DNA of 64,000 nucleotides, from contig NZ_CP047984.1 in the NCBI RefSeq assembly GCF_009931655.1, forward strand, positions 186,001 through 250,000, given 5' to 3'. The first letter of the stretch is position 1. Each line of letters starts with the position of its first letter. Positions 51,326 to 60,420 of the stretch are shown here, piece by piece. This DNA is from Pontibacter russatus (lineage in GTDB: Bacteria > Bacteroidota > Bacteroidia > Cytophagales > Hymenobacteraceae). Made by a program: the position numbers and the translations under genes. The notes below the pieces were generated by a model. It was given only the letters and a program-made list of their open reading frames with translations, was not told the origin of the DNA and did not search any database.

Positions 51326-51388
51326 TTGCAGGAGTCATCAGCCGGTGCGGCGGGCGGCGGCGGTTCGAGGCGGTACCCCATCGCCTTC
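51326..51388 (-). ncRNA. fluoride (crcB) riboswitch aptamer
   Basis: On the minus strand the leader reads GGCGATGGGGTACCGCC, then TCGAACCGCC, a variable GC-rich stem, and GGCTGATGACTCCTGC. These are, in order, the conserved blocks of the fluoride riboswitch: GGCGAUGG, AACCGCC, and GGCUGAUGACUCCU. The aptamer ends about 50 bases before the start of the CLC-F gene, exactly the gene class this switch controls. Downstream, a TGGCAA/TTGCCA hairpin (51301-51322) followed by TTATTG may be the terminator of the expression platform. Ligand binding itself is not shown. Confidence 0.93.
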
Positions 51389-51402
51389 AGGTTGAAGGTA
51401 TG

Positions 51403-51410
51403 TAAAATTA
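51403..51410 (-). promoter_or_regulatory. possible -7 element TAATTTTA of the CLC-F unit
   Basis: One base off TAnnTTTG. Transcription starting about 7 bases downstream would begin just upstream of the riboswitch aptamer, which is the expected arrangement. Confidence 0.35.
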
Positions 51411-51703
51411 AGCGCTTAAGAAAACCTGATGCCGTTTTTTAGCATTGTAGCTGACAGGTGGTTTTTTAATAGGACATGCTATATATAAAGCAGCGCAGCA
51501 GCCCAAAACCCGGCACTCCTTCTCCTCACCATGTTCCATATGTAAGAATTGCATTCCTGCTCATCCTTTTCCAGCACGCTATATGCCAGTGGCTTGCGGA
51601 TTTTTGTACTGTTTAAATGCCGATGCCCTATATGGCAACAACATTTAAGGAAAAGTCACGTCTCTTAATGGGATTATATAACCTCAAATTCCAGGACAAG
51701 CAT

Positions 51704-53044
51704 ATGCCCAAGCTTCAGTTGGTTCGCCGGATTATCTATCCGTTGCAGGAATTTGTGAAAGCGGAGGCATTCAGCGGGATCCTCTTGCTGCTGATAACTC
51801 TGTTAGCTATTGCCTGGGCCAACTCTCCCTGGCCTGAAACTTATGTCGCCGTTTGGAACACGCCGCTCACGATTGCGCTTGGCGAGTACGGCCTCACCAA
51901 ACCTGCCATCCACTGGATTAACGACGGGCTAATGGCGGTTTTCTTTTTAGTGGTGGGGCTGGAGATAAAGCGGGAAATGCTGATGGGAGAGCTTGCCTCT
52001 CACCGCAAAGCCGTTTTCCCGGTGGTGGCTGCACTGGGGGGCATGCTGGTGCCCGCCGGTATATATGCCGCGTTGAACTACGGCACCGGTGCGCTAGCTG
52101 GCTGGGGTATTCCGATGGCGACGGACATCGCCTTGGCGCTCGGCGTCCTGGCGTTGCTGGGGCGGCGGGTGCCGCTCTCCCTGAAGCTTTTCCTGGTGGC
52201 CTTCGCCATTTTGGATGACATCGTTGCGGTGCTCTTAATTGCACTGTTCTATTCCTCGGAGGTGGATTATCTCATGCTCTGGTGTGCCATGCTGGTGTTT
52301 GGGGTGCTGCTGGTCCTCTGCGCAGTGCATGTGCGCAGTATCTGGGTTTATATCTTCCTGGGCATCGTCATGTGGTTTGCCTTGCTGCAATCGGGGGTGC
52401 ACGCCACTGTGGCTGGCATCCTGCTGGCCGCTACCATCCCCACCCGCTCCAAAATCTCGGATTCCGATTTTATAGCCACCACCGACACCCTACTGGGGGA
52501 GTTGCAGGCATTTCATTACAAACGCAGGGGGGATGATGACGAGAAACCGGAAGAAGAGAATTTCCAGGCTGCCGTACACACCCTGGAGAACAACTGTGGG
52601 GAAGCCCTGTCTCCGTTGCACCGGCTGGAGCATGCCCTGCATCCCTGGGTGGCTTACTTCATCATGCCCATGTTTGCCCTGGCCAATGCCGGGATCTACA
52701 TCGACGCCTCGCTGACGGACGGATTCTTCAACGCTGTCTCGTGGGGCATCCTGCTGGGCCTTGTGGTCGGCAAACCGGTGGGCATCCTGCTGTTTGCCGC
52801 TCTTGCCACCGCTACAGGCCTGGTGGCAAAACCGGATTCCATCAGTTGGGGCCAGTTATTGGGTGCCGGAATATTGGGCGGAATTGGCTTTACGATGTCT
52901 ATTTTTATTGCCAACGTGGCCTTTGCGGCCTCCCCTTCCCTGCCGCAGGCTAAGCTGGCGATACTGCTGGCCTCTGCCCTGGCGGGCATTATCGCTTACC
53001 TGCTGCTCCGCTATACCTCTCCACGCCCGCCTGAAGAAGCCTGA
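51704..53044 (+). CDS. nhaA: Na+/H+ antiporter NhaA
   Basis: 446 residues, about 12 membrane helices. NhaA motifs: WINDGLMAVFFLVVGLEIKREML, GIPMATDIALALGVLALLG (the TM4 region), KLFLVAFAILDDIVAVLLIALFY with the two ion-site aspartates (DD), and GVHATVAGILLA. An extended charged loop (DDDEKPEEENF, about 300-325) is present. ATG 51704 gives the family N-terminus; ATGs at 51617 and 51632 are upstream alternatives. Sodium and pH homeostasis. Divergent from the CLC-F antiporter gene. Confidence 0.93.
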   Translation: MPKLQLVRRIIYPLQEFVKAEAFSGILLLLITLLAIAWANSPWPETYVAVWNTPLTIALGEYGLTKPAIHWINDGLMAVFFLVVGLEIKREMLMGELASHRKAVFPVVAALGGMLVPAGIYAALNYGTGALAGWGIPMATDIALALGVLALLGRRVPLSLKLFLVAFAILDDIVAVLLIALFYSSEVDYLMLWCAMLVFGVLLVLCAVHVRSIWVYIFLGIVMWFALLQSGVHATVAGILLAATIPTRSKISDSDFIATTDTLLGELQAFHYKRRGDDDEKPEEENFQAAVHTLENNCGEALSPLHRLEHALHPWVAYFIMPMFALANAGIYIDASLTDGFFNAVSWGILLGLVVGKPVGILLFAALATATGLVAKPDSISWGQLLGAGILGGIGFTMSIFIANVAFAASPSLPQAKLAILLASALAGIIAYLLLRYTSPRPPEEA

Positions 53045-53307
53045 CCAAACTTCTGCTGCACACCATATACTCACATTAGCGCATCAGCCCAAAGCCTCAC
53101 CGAGTTTATAACCCAGGCTTCTATATGCCCCATCTTTATCTCTTTGGAGGAGCAGGGCCATTATATGCTGAGCAATTTTGCCATATGGCGTGTATATGGT
53201 GTGCGCGTCCCCACTCGTGCTTATTATCAATAGCCTCCAACCCAAATTCATATATAAACCCCATTTATATATAGCTTGAGTGCATATATAGGTTTCGTTT
53301 AGATATA

Positions 53308-53457
53308 GAACCTGTTTAGCGTTTCCGATTTTAGTGTCAAAACCTGCCGTTGTAGGTGTTTTCACCGACAGCTATATTTTCACTAACAAGTTTTTGCTGG
53401 TGAAAACACGCAGCAAGGGCATCATGCATCGATTTTTTGGAAACGCTAAGCAGGTTC
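53308..53457. mobile_element. MITE-like palindromic element with 19-bp terminal inverted repeats
   Basis: The ends GAACCTGTTTAGCGTTTCC (53308-53326) and, inverted, GAACCTGCTTAGCGTTTCC (53457-53439) differ at one base. A second inverted pair, GTGTTTTCACC (53356-53366) against 53399-53409, lies at nearly the same distance from each end (about 47-48 bases), so the whole 150-bp unit is palindromic. No transposase or frame is encoded, so it is a miniature element or relic of an IS end pair. A target-site duplication is not clear. Confidence 0.8.
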
Positions 53458-53475
53458 AATATGTACCGGGTGCCG

Positions 53476-54399
53476 CTATTCCATGATGGCATCCAGAAAG
53501 CCCAGTTTCTCCCCGTCTTTGTTCTCGAATACCAGCAGCGGAATATCCATATCGTGGCGCAGCACTTTTTCCGTGACGCTGCCGATAACGTACACAGCCA
53601 CTGTCGTCATGCCCTTCGCACCCATCACCAGCATATCGGCACGCAGTCTTTTTGCCTCCATCACCAGCATGGCTCCTACATCACTGTGCTCCCCCTGGCG
53701 CACCAACACAAACGCTGCCCTGTGCTGTAGGTCCGGGAAACGCTCCATCAGGTTATCGTATTTCTCTTGGGCAATATCCTGCATGCGCTTATCAAAATCC
53801 TCATAGCTCATACCGAGGGTAATGTAGCCGGTTGGCACCTGGTATACATGCAGGCACGCCACCTGCACATCGGGTTGGACCAGGGCGAAGTGATTTACAC
53901 GATCCAGCGCCATTTCACTGTGCTTGGAGAAGTCCAGGCTTACCACCACCTTGCGCAGCCTCGGCTCAAAAGCCTCAGGAACAAACAGCACACTGATACG
54001 TCCGTGGCGCAGCAACTTCTGCCCCACCGCACCGCTGCCATGCAGGCGCAACTTTCGCCCCACCAGTATAAGGTCCGCTTGCTTCTCCGTCGCCCAGTGA
54101 AGCAATTGCTTCAGCGGATCGCCTGTCACTACGAGCACCTCGGTTTCTACCTGCGGCAATCCCGAAAAGTCTGCCGCCACGCGCGAACTAATCATTTCAT
54201 GGATATGTGCCCCGCTCTCCCTATTTTCTGTCCCTAGGTTATTCACCCGTTTAGGGGGTGTTTCCGGATGCCTTTCTACATGGATGAAACTTACCTGCCG
54301 CACCGGTAGCCGGGTGCATATATAGGCTGTGTAATTGATAAGTGTTTGGTCCGCAGAACTTAGGTCAAGTCCTACCAGAAGTCGATTCAGGGTGTCCAT
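53476..54399 (-). CDS. universal stress protein with two Usp domains
   Basis: 307 residues. The N-terminal domain (about 1-150) opens NRLLVGLDLSSADQTLINYTA. The second (about 155-307) starts RKVVVSLDFSKHSEMALDRV and ends with the ATP-binding signature MGAKGMTTVAVYVIGSVTEKVLRH (G-x2-G-x9-G-S). The first domain lacks a clean copy of that motif, so only the second probably binds ATP. Cytoplasmic. The MITE-like element lies 18 bases after its stop codon. A specific stress role cannot be assigned. Confidence 0.9.
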   Translation of the reverse strand: MDTLNRLLVGLDLSSADQTLINYTAYICTRLPVRQVSFIHVERHPETPPKRVNNLGTENRESGAHIHEMISSRVAADFSGLPQVETEVLVVTGDPLKQLLHWATEKQADLILVGRKLRLHGSGAVGQKLLRHGRISVLFVPEAFEPRLRKVVVSLDFSKHSEMALDRVNHFALVQPDVQVACLHVYQVPTGYITLGMSYEDFDKRMQDIAQEKYDNLMERFPDLQHRAAFVLVRQGEHSDVGAMLVMEAKRLRADMLVMGAKGMTTVAVYVIGSVTEKVLRHDMDIPLLVFENKDGEKLGFLDAIME

Positions 54400-54760
54400 G
54401 CTTTGATTCGATACAAGTTTAAATGATGGTTTGTGCAGCTTGCACGGTCTTCATCGAAACTGATCTGCCGGAAGCGCGCAGGTTGCTGGTAATTCCTATC
54501 ACATACGGGAATATCGCGAAAGCAATGCATTAAATCTATATAGGGGGGGCTAAAATCGGTGACCAATAGCTGGCGGGTCAGTTCATGTTTCTTTTGGTTG
54601 TTTAATTTAACCATACCAATAGTTGCCCATGAATCGTGCTCGCAGTGGTTTCGCACAGAAATCTCTTTTAGAAGAAGAGAAATTTAAGCAAGGTGAAGAT
54701 GCTTCTGAACCGTAGCAACCTGGTAAAGGAGCGGTCCAAAAAACGATACGGAACAGCAAC
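54400..54760. other. gene-free stretch between universal stress and phosphatase genes
   Basis: 361 bases, moderately A/T-rich. Short open frames here overlap the ends of neighbouring genes and show no family sequence. I see no hairpin terminator or RNA gene. A weak -7-like TAAACTTG lies just upstream of the universal stress protein gene. Confidence 0.45.
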
Positions 54761-55591
54761 TCAGGAAATAGAAGAGTGCTGCTCGTGGCGGGGATGTGAA
54801 ATAAAAGGCCGCATCGGCTCCGCATATCTTCCGAAAGCCTTTACGGCGGTAAGCTTGAAGTCCGGGTAAGTGAGGGCGGTGAGGCTGCCGCCGAAAACAC
54901 AGCCTGTGTCTATGTTGATGGTGTTGTTGCGCCAGAACGGCTCGTGTACCGGCGAGTGCCCATATACCACCACGGGCTTACCGCAGTACTCAGCTGCCCA
55001 GTCCAGCCGAATCGGCAGTCCGTTTTCATCTTTGCCACCAGCGGTGGGACCGTAGAGACAAAGCGCCCGCACGCCTTTGGAGTTCTTGCCGTGCAGCCGC
55101 TCCTCCAGCCCCGCGTGCGCCACTATCAGCCGGCCCTCGTCGAGTATCAGGTGGTGCGGAAGCGACCCCAGAAACAGCCTCACCCGCTCAATGAATGCGG
55201 CATCTCTGGACGCTAACTGGGCAGCCGTCAGTTCCAGACCATGCCGCACCTGCACATTGTGCCCCAGCAGCATGCGGTGCAGCTTATCATCGTGGTTGCC
55301 GCTCACGCAGTAGGCTATTCCCTGTTCCACCATATCCATCACCAGACGCAAAACCTCCGGCGAATCAGGGCCTCGGTCCACCAGGTCACCCACGAAAATC
55401 AGCTTGCTGTCATCGGGTGGCAGCGTTACGTACCGTTGCTGCTGCGCATCAAAGTTAGTGGCGTACTTCAGCTGCTGCAGCAGCGCCAGCAACTCACCCA
55501 AGCAGCCGTGTACATCTCCGATGATGTGAAACGGACCCCGCTGCTCCGGAAGCGCCAGATACTCCTGCTGTTGCTGTTCGTGTGTTGACAT
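54761..55591 (-). CDS. calcineurin-like metallophosphoesterase, ApaH/PrpE-like
   Basis: 276 residues. The dinuclear-metal motifs occur in order: FHIIGDVHGCLGELLALLQ, LIFVGDLVDRGPDSPEVL, CVSGNHDDKL, LIVAHAGLEERL and VVYGHSP. The GDVHGC/GDLVDRGPDS pattern is that of bis(5'-nucleosyl)-tetraphosphatase (PrpE/ApaH) and PNKP-like phosphatases. It probably hydrolyses dinucleoside polyphosphates or phosphoproteins; substrate not determined. Cytoplasmic. It is divergent from the ClC gene, with 209 bases between them. Confidence 0.92.
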   Translation of the reverse strand: MSTHEQQQQEYLALPEQRGPFHIIGDVHGCLGELLALLQQLKYATNFDAQQQRYVTLPPDDSKLIFVGDLVDRGPDSPEVLRLVMDMVEQGIAYCVSGNHDDKLHRMLLGHNVQVRHGLELTAAQLASRDAAFIERVRLFLGSLPHHLILDEGRLIVAHAGLEERLHGKNSKGVRALCLYGPTAGGKDENGLPIRLDWAAEYCGKPVVVYGHSPVHEPFWRNNTINIDTGCVFGGSLTALTYPDFKLTAVKAFGRYAEPMRPFISHPRHEQHSSIS

Positions 55592-55800
55592 TTTTAAACG
55601 GACGCTATAAACTAAATAAACAAATATGCATAGATATGAATTAGCCCTCTATATGAACAGTACAAATGGCGCGCAAGTTAAGTTGCAAGCTGAATTTTTC
55701 GTGAACGGACTGCCAAATAAGTTTAACATCTGGTGGAGGATGGTCTTAATTCTTTCTAATTTTACCTCCCGTATATATTGTCCCGCAAAGGGCACCCGTA

Positions 55801-57579
55801 ATGCCTTCGTTTAAAAAGTATAAAATTCCCCTCCTCTGGCTGCGGCGCCATATCTCTGCCCGCGATTTCATGCTTGTTTCCAGTGTGCTGGTCGGGTTTA
55901 CTGCCGGCCTGGCTGCCGTCGTGCTCAAATCGCTGGTGCATTATATACAGCTTCTGCTGGCGTACGGCAACAGGCTGCTGGACCAGCCCTATTGGCTTGT
56001 CATCTTCCCCATCCTGGGCATTCTTCTGACCGTGCTTGTGGTGCAGTCGCTGTTTAGGGGCAGCATCGGTCGCGGCACGGCGAACGTGCTGTTCAGCATA
56101 TCCCAGAAGTCGAGCCTGGTGGAGCGCCACAAGGTGTACTCTCATATGCTGACCAGCGCCCTCACGGTGGGCTTTGGCGGCTCTGCGGGCCTTGAGTCCC
56201 CGATTGTGGTGACGGGCTCCGCCATCGGCTCCAACTATGGGCGCGACTACCACCTGAACTACCGCGACCGCACGCTGCTGCTGTCGTGCGGCGCGGCGGC
56301 CGGTATTGCGGCGGTGTTCAACGCCCCCATTGCCGGTGTGCTCTTTGCCATTGAGGTGCTGCTCAGCGACATCAGCATCGCCGCTTTTATCCCGCTTATC
56401 ATTTCGGCGGTTACCGGCGCTCTCTGCTCCCGGATTATTCTGGACGAGGAGATCCTCTTTAATATTGCGAAGCATGACTTTTTCGCCACAGGCCACGTTC
56501 CGTTTTATATCCTGCTGGGCATTTTGTCGGGCATGCTGTCAGTGTTCTACACCAGGGTGTCGCTGCGTGTGGAAGCGGTATTTGAGATATATCAACACAG
56601 GGTATATACCCGGGCGCTGGTGGGAAGCCTGCTGCTGGGGCTGCTGATCATGCTTTTCCCGCCCCTTTTCGGTGAAGGGTACGACAGCGTTCTTTTGCTG
56701 GAGCGCAACCAGGCCGACAGGCTTCTGCAGGACAGCTGGCTTGCCTTTTTCGGCACAAACGAGTGGCTGGTGCTGGGCTTTGTGGGGGCGATGGCGCTGG
56801 TGAAGGCCTTTGCCACCTCCTTTACCATTGCCGCAGGCGGAAACGGCGGCAATTTTGCCCCCTCCATGTTTGTGGGGGCCTGCGCCGGCTATTTCTTCTC
56901 CCGCCTCATGAACCTGCTCCACATCTCCGACCTGTCGGTCAGCAGCTTTTCGATGGTGGGGATGGCCGGTATCCTGAGCGGCGTGATGCACGCCCCGCTC
57001 ACGGCGGTCTTCCTCATCGCAGAGATTACGGGCGGCTATACCCTCATGATACCCCTTATGATTGTCTCGGCCGTCTCCTTTGCCCTGGTCAAGTACTTTG
57101 AGCCGTACTCGCTCGACACAAAGAAGCTGGCGCAGAAAGGCCAATTCCTGAAGGGCAACAAGGACAGCACCATCCTGCATATCATGAAAATCCGCCACCT
57201 GATCGAGCACGAGTTCCAGACAGTTTCGCCGGACGCCACGCTCGGGGAACTGGTGCAACTTATCGCGCACTCCCGCCGGAACGTTTTTCCGGTGGTGAAT
57301 GCGGAGAAAGTGCTGGAGGGGGTCGTGTACCTGGAGAATGTGCGCGAGATCATGTTCAAGGCAGAGAAATATGATACGGTGCGGGTACATGATCTGATGG
57401 TGCAGCCTCCCGCCGTGGTGCAGTACGACGACAGCATGGCGGAGGTGATGAAGAAGTTTGATGAGAGCGGTGCCTGGAACCTGCCGGTGCTCCGGCAGGA
57501 AAAGTACGTTGGCTTTGTCTCCAAGTCCAGCATCTTCACCAAATACCGGAAGCTTCTGATCAAGACGACAAATATGTAA
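55801..57579 (+). CDS. ClC chloride channel/antiporter with two C-terminal CBS domains
   Basis: 592 residues. The CLC fold (about 20-430) has the gating glutamate motif GFGGSAGLESPIV and the later GNGGNFAPSMFVG. Two CBS domains (about 455-585: TVSPDATLGELVQLIAHSRRNVFPVV and MVQPPAVVQYDDSMAEVMKKFDESG) follow and likely sense nucleotides. Unlike the CLC-F protein at 49936 it keeps the classical motifs, so it transports chloride-like anions. Two different CLC types thus lie within 8 kb. Start ATG at 55801. Confidence 0.95.
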   Translation: MPSFKKYKIPLLWLRRHISARDFMLVSSVLVGFTAGLAAVVLKSLVHYIQLLLAYGNRLLDQPYWLVIFPILGILLTVLVVQSLFRGSIGRGTANVLFSISQKSSLVERHKVYSHMLTSALTVGFGGSAGLESPIVVTGSAIGSNYGRDYHLNYRDRTLLLSCGAAAGIAAVFNAPIAGVLFAIEVLLSDISIAAFIPLIISAVTGALCSRIILDEEILFNIAKHDFFATGHVPFYILLGILSGMLSVFYTRVSLRVEAVFEIYQHRVYTRALVGSLLLGLLIMLFPPLFGEGYDSVLLLERNQADRLLQDSWLAFFGTNEWLVLGFVGAMALVKAFATSFTIAAGGNGGNFAPSMFVGACAGYFFSRLMNLLHISDLSVSSFSMVGMAGILSGVMHAPLTAVFLIAEITGGYTLMIPLMIVSAVSFALVKYFEPYSLDTKKLAQKGQFLKGNKDSTILHIMKIRHLIEHEFQTVSPDATLGELVQLIAHSRRNVFPVVNAEKVLEGVVYLENVREIMFKAEKYDTVRVHDLMVQPPAVVQYDDSMAEVMKKFDESGAWNLPVLRQEKYVGFVSKSSIFTKYRKLLIKTTNM

Positions 57580-57867
57580 TGGTGCCCCCTTTTATATATC
57601 TGCTTCCGAGACGCACCATCCCGCGCAATTGCTATATTAACCAAAAATCATACAGCAACAGTTGGGGATATTGAAAACACAGCCTATCTTGAACAGGCGT
57701 TCGGCTGCATCTATCCATATATGGCAAATCATTAAGAGAAGCGGGAGGGAAATATGGCTTTGCCAGGGGTGCCGAACTGCTTTATTTTCTCATGTAGGGG
57801 GATTACCCGCCTGATGAAGTAGCTGCCCTGCATATATAGAAACACGGACTACCTAACTCCTGAAACG

Positions 57868-58728
57868 ATGGAATCTCCGAAGTGGCTCGATCGCATTCTC
57901 TACCCTTTCCGGCACCATACACTGGCTTTGCAGGCGGGGCAAATGCATTATATAGACGAAGGAAGCGGCGCGCCCATCGTATTTGTGCATGGCACGCCCA
58001 CGTGGTCGTTTGTGTGGCGACAGCAGCTAAAATCGCTGAGCCGCGGCTACCGCTGCATCGCCCCCGACCATCTGGGCTTTGGTTTGTCAGATAAACCCGC
58101 TGATTTTGCCTATACTCCTGAGGCACATGCTGAGAACCTGGAGGCGCTGATAAACCACCTGCAGCTCAAAGACATCACGCTGGTGGTGCACGACTTCGGC
58201 GGCCCCGTCGGGCTGCGCTATGCGCTGCGCCACCCGGAGAACGTAAGAAAACTGATAATACTGAACACCTGGATGTGGAGCCTGCAGGACGAAAAACAGC
58301 TGATGAAAATCAGCAGGTTTATGAGCGGTGGCATCGGGCGTTTTTTATATATGAATGGCAATTTCTCTGCCCGCGTACTGCTGCCCAAAGGCTATAACGA
58401 GCGCAAACACCTGACAAAGGACATCCACCGCCACTACCTCAAGCCCCTTTCCACCTCTCCGGACAGGCAGGGCACTTGGCGCTTTGCAGTGGCTTTGCAG
58501 GAGGCTAATCCTTATTTCGCCCAACTGTGGGAACAGCGGGAGAAACTGAAACCTATTCCAAAGCTCATTATCTGGGGCGAAAAAGACAGCCTGCTGCCGT
58601 TGCACTGGCTCGCCAAGTGGCAAATCGCTTACCCGGAGGCCCGGGTGGTCACGCTGAAAGCTGGCCACTTCCTGCAGGAGGAAAAAGGCGGGGAGGTAGC
58701 AGATGCTATCCGGGCGTTTCTGAATTGA
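57868..58728 (+). CDS. alpha/beta hydrolase, haloalkane-dehalogenase-like
   Basis: 286 residues. The fold elements are FVHGTPTWSFVWR (oxyanion loop), the nucleophile elbow VVHDFGG with Asp109, and the late WGEKDSLLP (Asp240) and KAGHFLQEE (His267). An Asp nucleophile followed by GG matches haloalkane dehalogenases and related hydrolases, but the residue after Asp109 is Phe instead of the halide-binding Trp. Thus it may be a related hydrolase rather than a true dehalogenase. It has no signal peptide and is cytoplasmic. Confidence 0.88.
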   Translation: MESPKWLDRILYPFRHHTLALQAGQMHYIDEGSGAPIVFVHGTPTWSFVWRQQLKSLSRGYRCIAPDHLGFGLSDKPADFAYTPEAHAENLEALINHLQLKDITLVVHDFGGPVGLRYALRHPENVRKLIILNTWMWSLQDEKQLMKISRFMSGGIGRFLYMNGNFSARVLLPKGYNERKHLTKDIHRHYLKPLSTSPDRQGTWRFAVALQEANPYFAQLWEQREKLKPIPKLIIWGEKDSLLPLHWLAKWQIAYPEARVVTLKAGHFLQEEKGGEVADAIRAFLN

Positions 58729-58934
58729 TTATATATCGCCCCTTGCTGCATATCCTTTGATAGCCGCGCTCCAAACCTCGTGGCGTGCACAGTTCCCGCA
58801 AGTGGTTTAACCTGACTGCCGGGACTACTTTTACATTACATCGAACAGGCTTCTGCCACAGACGCTCGCGAGTTGTAAAAACACCGCAAGGTCTTTAAAA
58901 CAGGAAGTGCAACAAGGGCAAAATGCCGGATTCT

Positions 58935-59543
58935 TTACTTCCTGTGCCGCTCCTCCAGCACTTTCACCACGTCTTTCAGCTCCAGGCCGGTGGCGGATAG
59001 CAGCACCAGCAAGTGGTAGAGCAGGTCGGCGGCTTCGCCTTTCATGGTGTCCAGCTTTCCGGCCACTGCGTCAATCACCGTCTCTACGGCTTCCTCCCCT
59101 ACTTTCTGCGCTATTTTGTTCACGCCTTTCCCGAACAGGAAATTGGTATAGGACCCTTCCGCCGGGTTTGCTTTGCGTTGCTGGATAACCTCCTCTAGGT
59201 TTGCGATAAAGCGGATGGCCGCCGCCCGGTTTGAGGCTTCTTCCTCTCCGAAACAACTGGTGGTGCCGGTGTGGCAGGTGGGGCCATTTGGCTTCACCTT
59301 AATCAGCAGCGTGTCATTATCGCAGTCGCGGGTGATGCTGACGACCTCCAGCGTGTTTCCAGAGGTTTCACCTTTTGTCCAGAGTCGGTTCTTGGAGCGG
59401 GAGAAAAAGGTGACTACCCCCTCCTGCCGCGTTTTTTCCAGCGCCTCCCGGTTCATATAGCCCAGCATCAGCACCTGTGCTGTCAGATTGTCCTGTATCA
59501 CGGCGGGCACCAAGCCGCCTGTTTTGTCAAAATCGAGTTCCAC
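58935..59543 (-). CDS. hisIE: bifunctional phosphoribosyl-AMP cyclohydrolase / phosphoribosyl-ATP pyrophosphatase
   Basis: 202 residues. The N-terminal HisI part (about 1-110) carries the zinc/Mg motifs SITRDCDNDTLLIKV and CHTGTTSCF; the C-terminal HisE part (about 115-202) has the pyrophosphatase helix KVGEEAVETVIDAV and GEAADLLYHLLVLL. It acts early in histidine synthesis on phosphoribosyl-ATP. It follows hisF on the strand but is separated by a repeat-filled 118-base gap. Confidence 0.96.
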   Translation of the reverse strand: MELDFDKTGGLVPAVIQDNLTAQVLMLGYMNREALEKTRQEGVVTFFSRSKNRLWTKGETSGNTLEVVSITRDCDNDTLLIKVKPNGPTCHTGTTSCFGEEEASNRAAAIRFIANLEEVIQQRKANPAEGSYTNFLFGKGVNKIAQKVGEEAVETVIDAVAGKLDTMKGEAADLLYHLLVLLSATGLELKDVVKVLEERHRK

Positions 59544-59544
59544 C

Positions 59545-59661
59545 TTTTTTAATTACGAATTAAAAATTACGAATTATGAATGAGTTTTTGATGAAGCGTG
59601 TGCAGGAAGTTCCTGATTCAGTTATTCAACATTCCCCATTCATACATTCACTCATTCAAAA
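59545..59661 (-). repeat. repeat-filled gap between hisF and hisIE
   Basis: On the minus strand TTTTGAATGAGTGAATGT begins directly after the hisF stop codon, then TGAATGGGGAATGTTGAATA. The far end toward hisIE is A/T-rich with ATTACGAATT words, another dispersed repeat type. The same TTTTGAATGAGTGA start is seen after four other stop codons in this window. Confidence 0.75.
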
Positions 59662-60420
59662 TTATATACGCACGTCCACGCTCTGTTCCTTCAGAAACTG
59701 CTTCAGGTCAGGTATTTCCAATTCGCGGAAGTGGAAGAGGCTGGCGGCCAGCGCCGCATCGGCATGCGCCTTTTCAAACACGTCCGCGAAATGCTGCCTG
59801 TTGCCTGCCCCGCCGGAGGCTACTACCGGAACAGTAACGGTTCTGGCCACTTCGCCGGTTATATCCAGGGCAAAGCCGCCTTTGGTGCCGTCGTTGTTCA
59901 TGCTGGTCAGCAATATTTCGCCTGCCCCCAAATCTGTCACGCGCTTAGCCCAGTCTAAGGTGGCGTGTTCGGTTTCGACGGTGCCGGCGCGGGCATATAC
60001 TTTCCAGCCGGTGGCAGCGGTGTGCTTGGTGTCAACGGCTACGGTGATGCACTGGCTGCCGAAGCGCTTCGCCAGTTCCTCCACCAGTTGCGGGTTCCGG
60101 ATAGCGGCGGAGTTGACCGAAACCTTGTCGGCCCCGGCCTGCAGCAGCACCTCCACATCGGCCACGGCGCCGATGCCGCCGCCCACCGTGAAGGGGATGT
60201 CTATATGGCGGGCTATATCGCGCACGAGTTCGGCGAAAGTCTTGCGCTCTTCGTTGGTGGCGGTTATGTCCAGAAACACAAGTTCGTCCGCCCCCTGCTC
60301 TGCGTACCATTTGGCCAGCTCCACCGGGTCACCTGCATCCCGGATGTTCTCGAAGCGCACGCCTTTCACGGTGCGCCCGTTCTTGATGTCGAGGCAGGGA
60401 ATGATGCGTTTAGTCAGCAT
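59662..60420 (-). CDS. hisF: imidazole glycerol phosphate synthase cyclase subunit
   Basis: 252 residues. Forms imidazole-glycerol phosphate and AICAR with HisH. The TIM barrel opens [26 protein letters not shown] and has the catalytic Asp in that strand, [19 protein letters not shown], and [10 protein letters not shown] at the C-terminal phosphate-binding loop. It overlaps hisA by 11 bases. Confidence 0.97.
   Translation of the reverse strand: MLTKRIIPCLDIKNGRTVKGVRFENIRDAGDPVELAKWYAEQGADELVFLDITATNEERKTFAELVRDIARHIDIPFTVGGGIGAVADVEVLLQAGADKVSVNSAAIRNPQLVEELAKRFGSQCITVAVDTKHTAATGWKVYARAGTVETEHATLDWAKRVTDLGAGEILLTSMNNDGTKGGFALDITGEVARTVTVPVVASGGAGNRQHFADVFEKAHADAALAASLFHFRELEIPDLKQFLKEQSVDVRI

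Noticed and set aside
51282..51381. N-terminal extension of the CLC-F protein (MGYRLEPPPP...)
   Set aside because: This stretch is the translated fluoride riboswitch; the Pro-rich sequence has no membrane or CLC character and ATG 51276 fits the family.
53084..53365. 93-residue open frame on the minus strand
   Set aside because: It extends into the MITE-like element and A/T-rich repeats and lacks family sequence.
54387..54656. 89-residue open frame on the minus strand
   Set aside because: It overlaps the start of the universal stress protein gene and has no family features or promoter.
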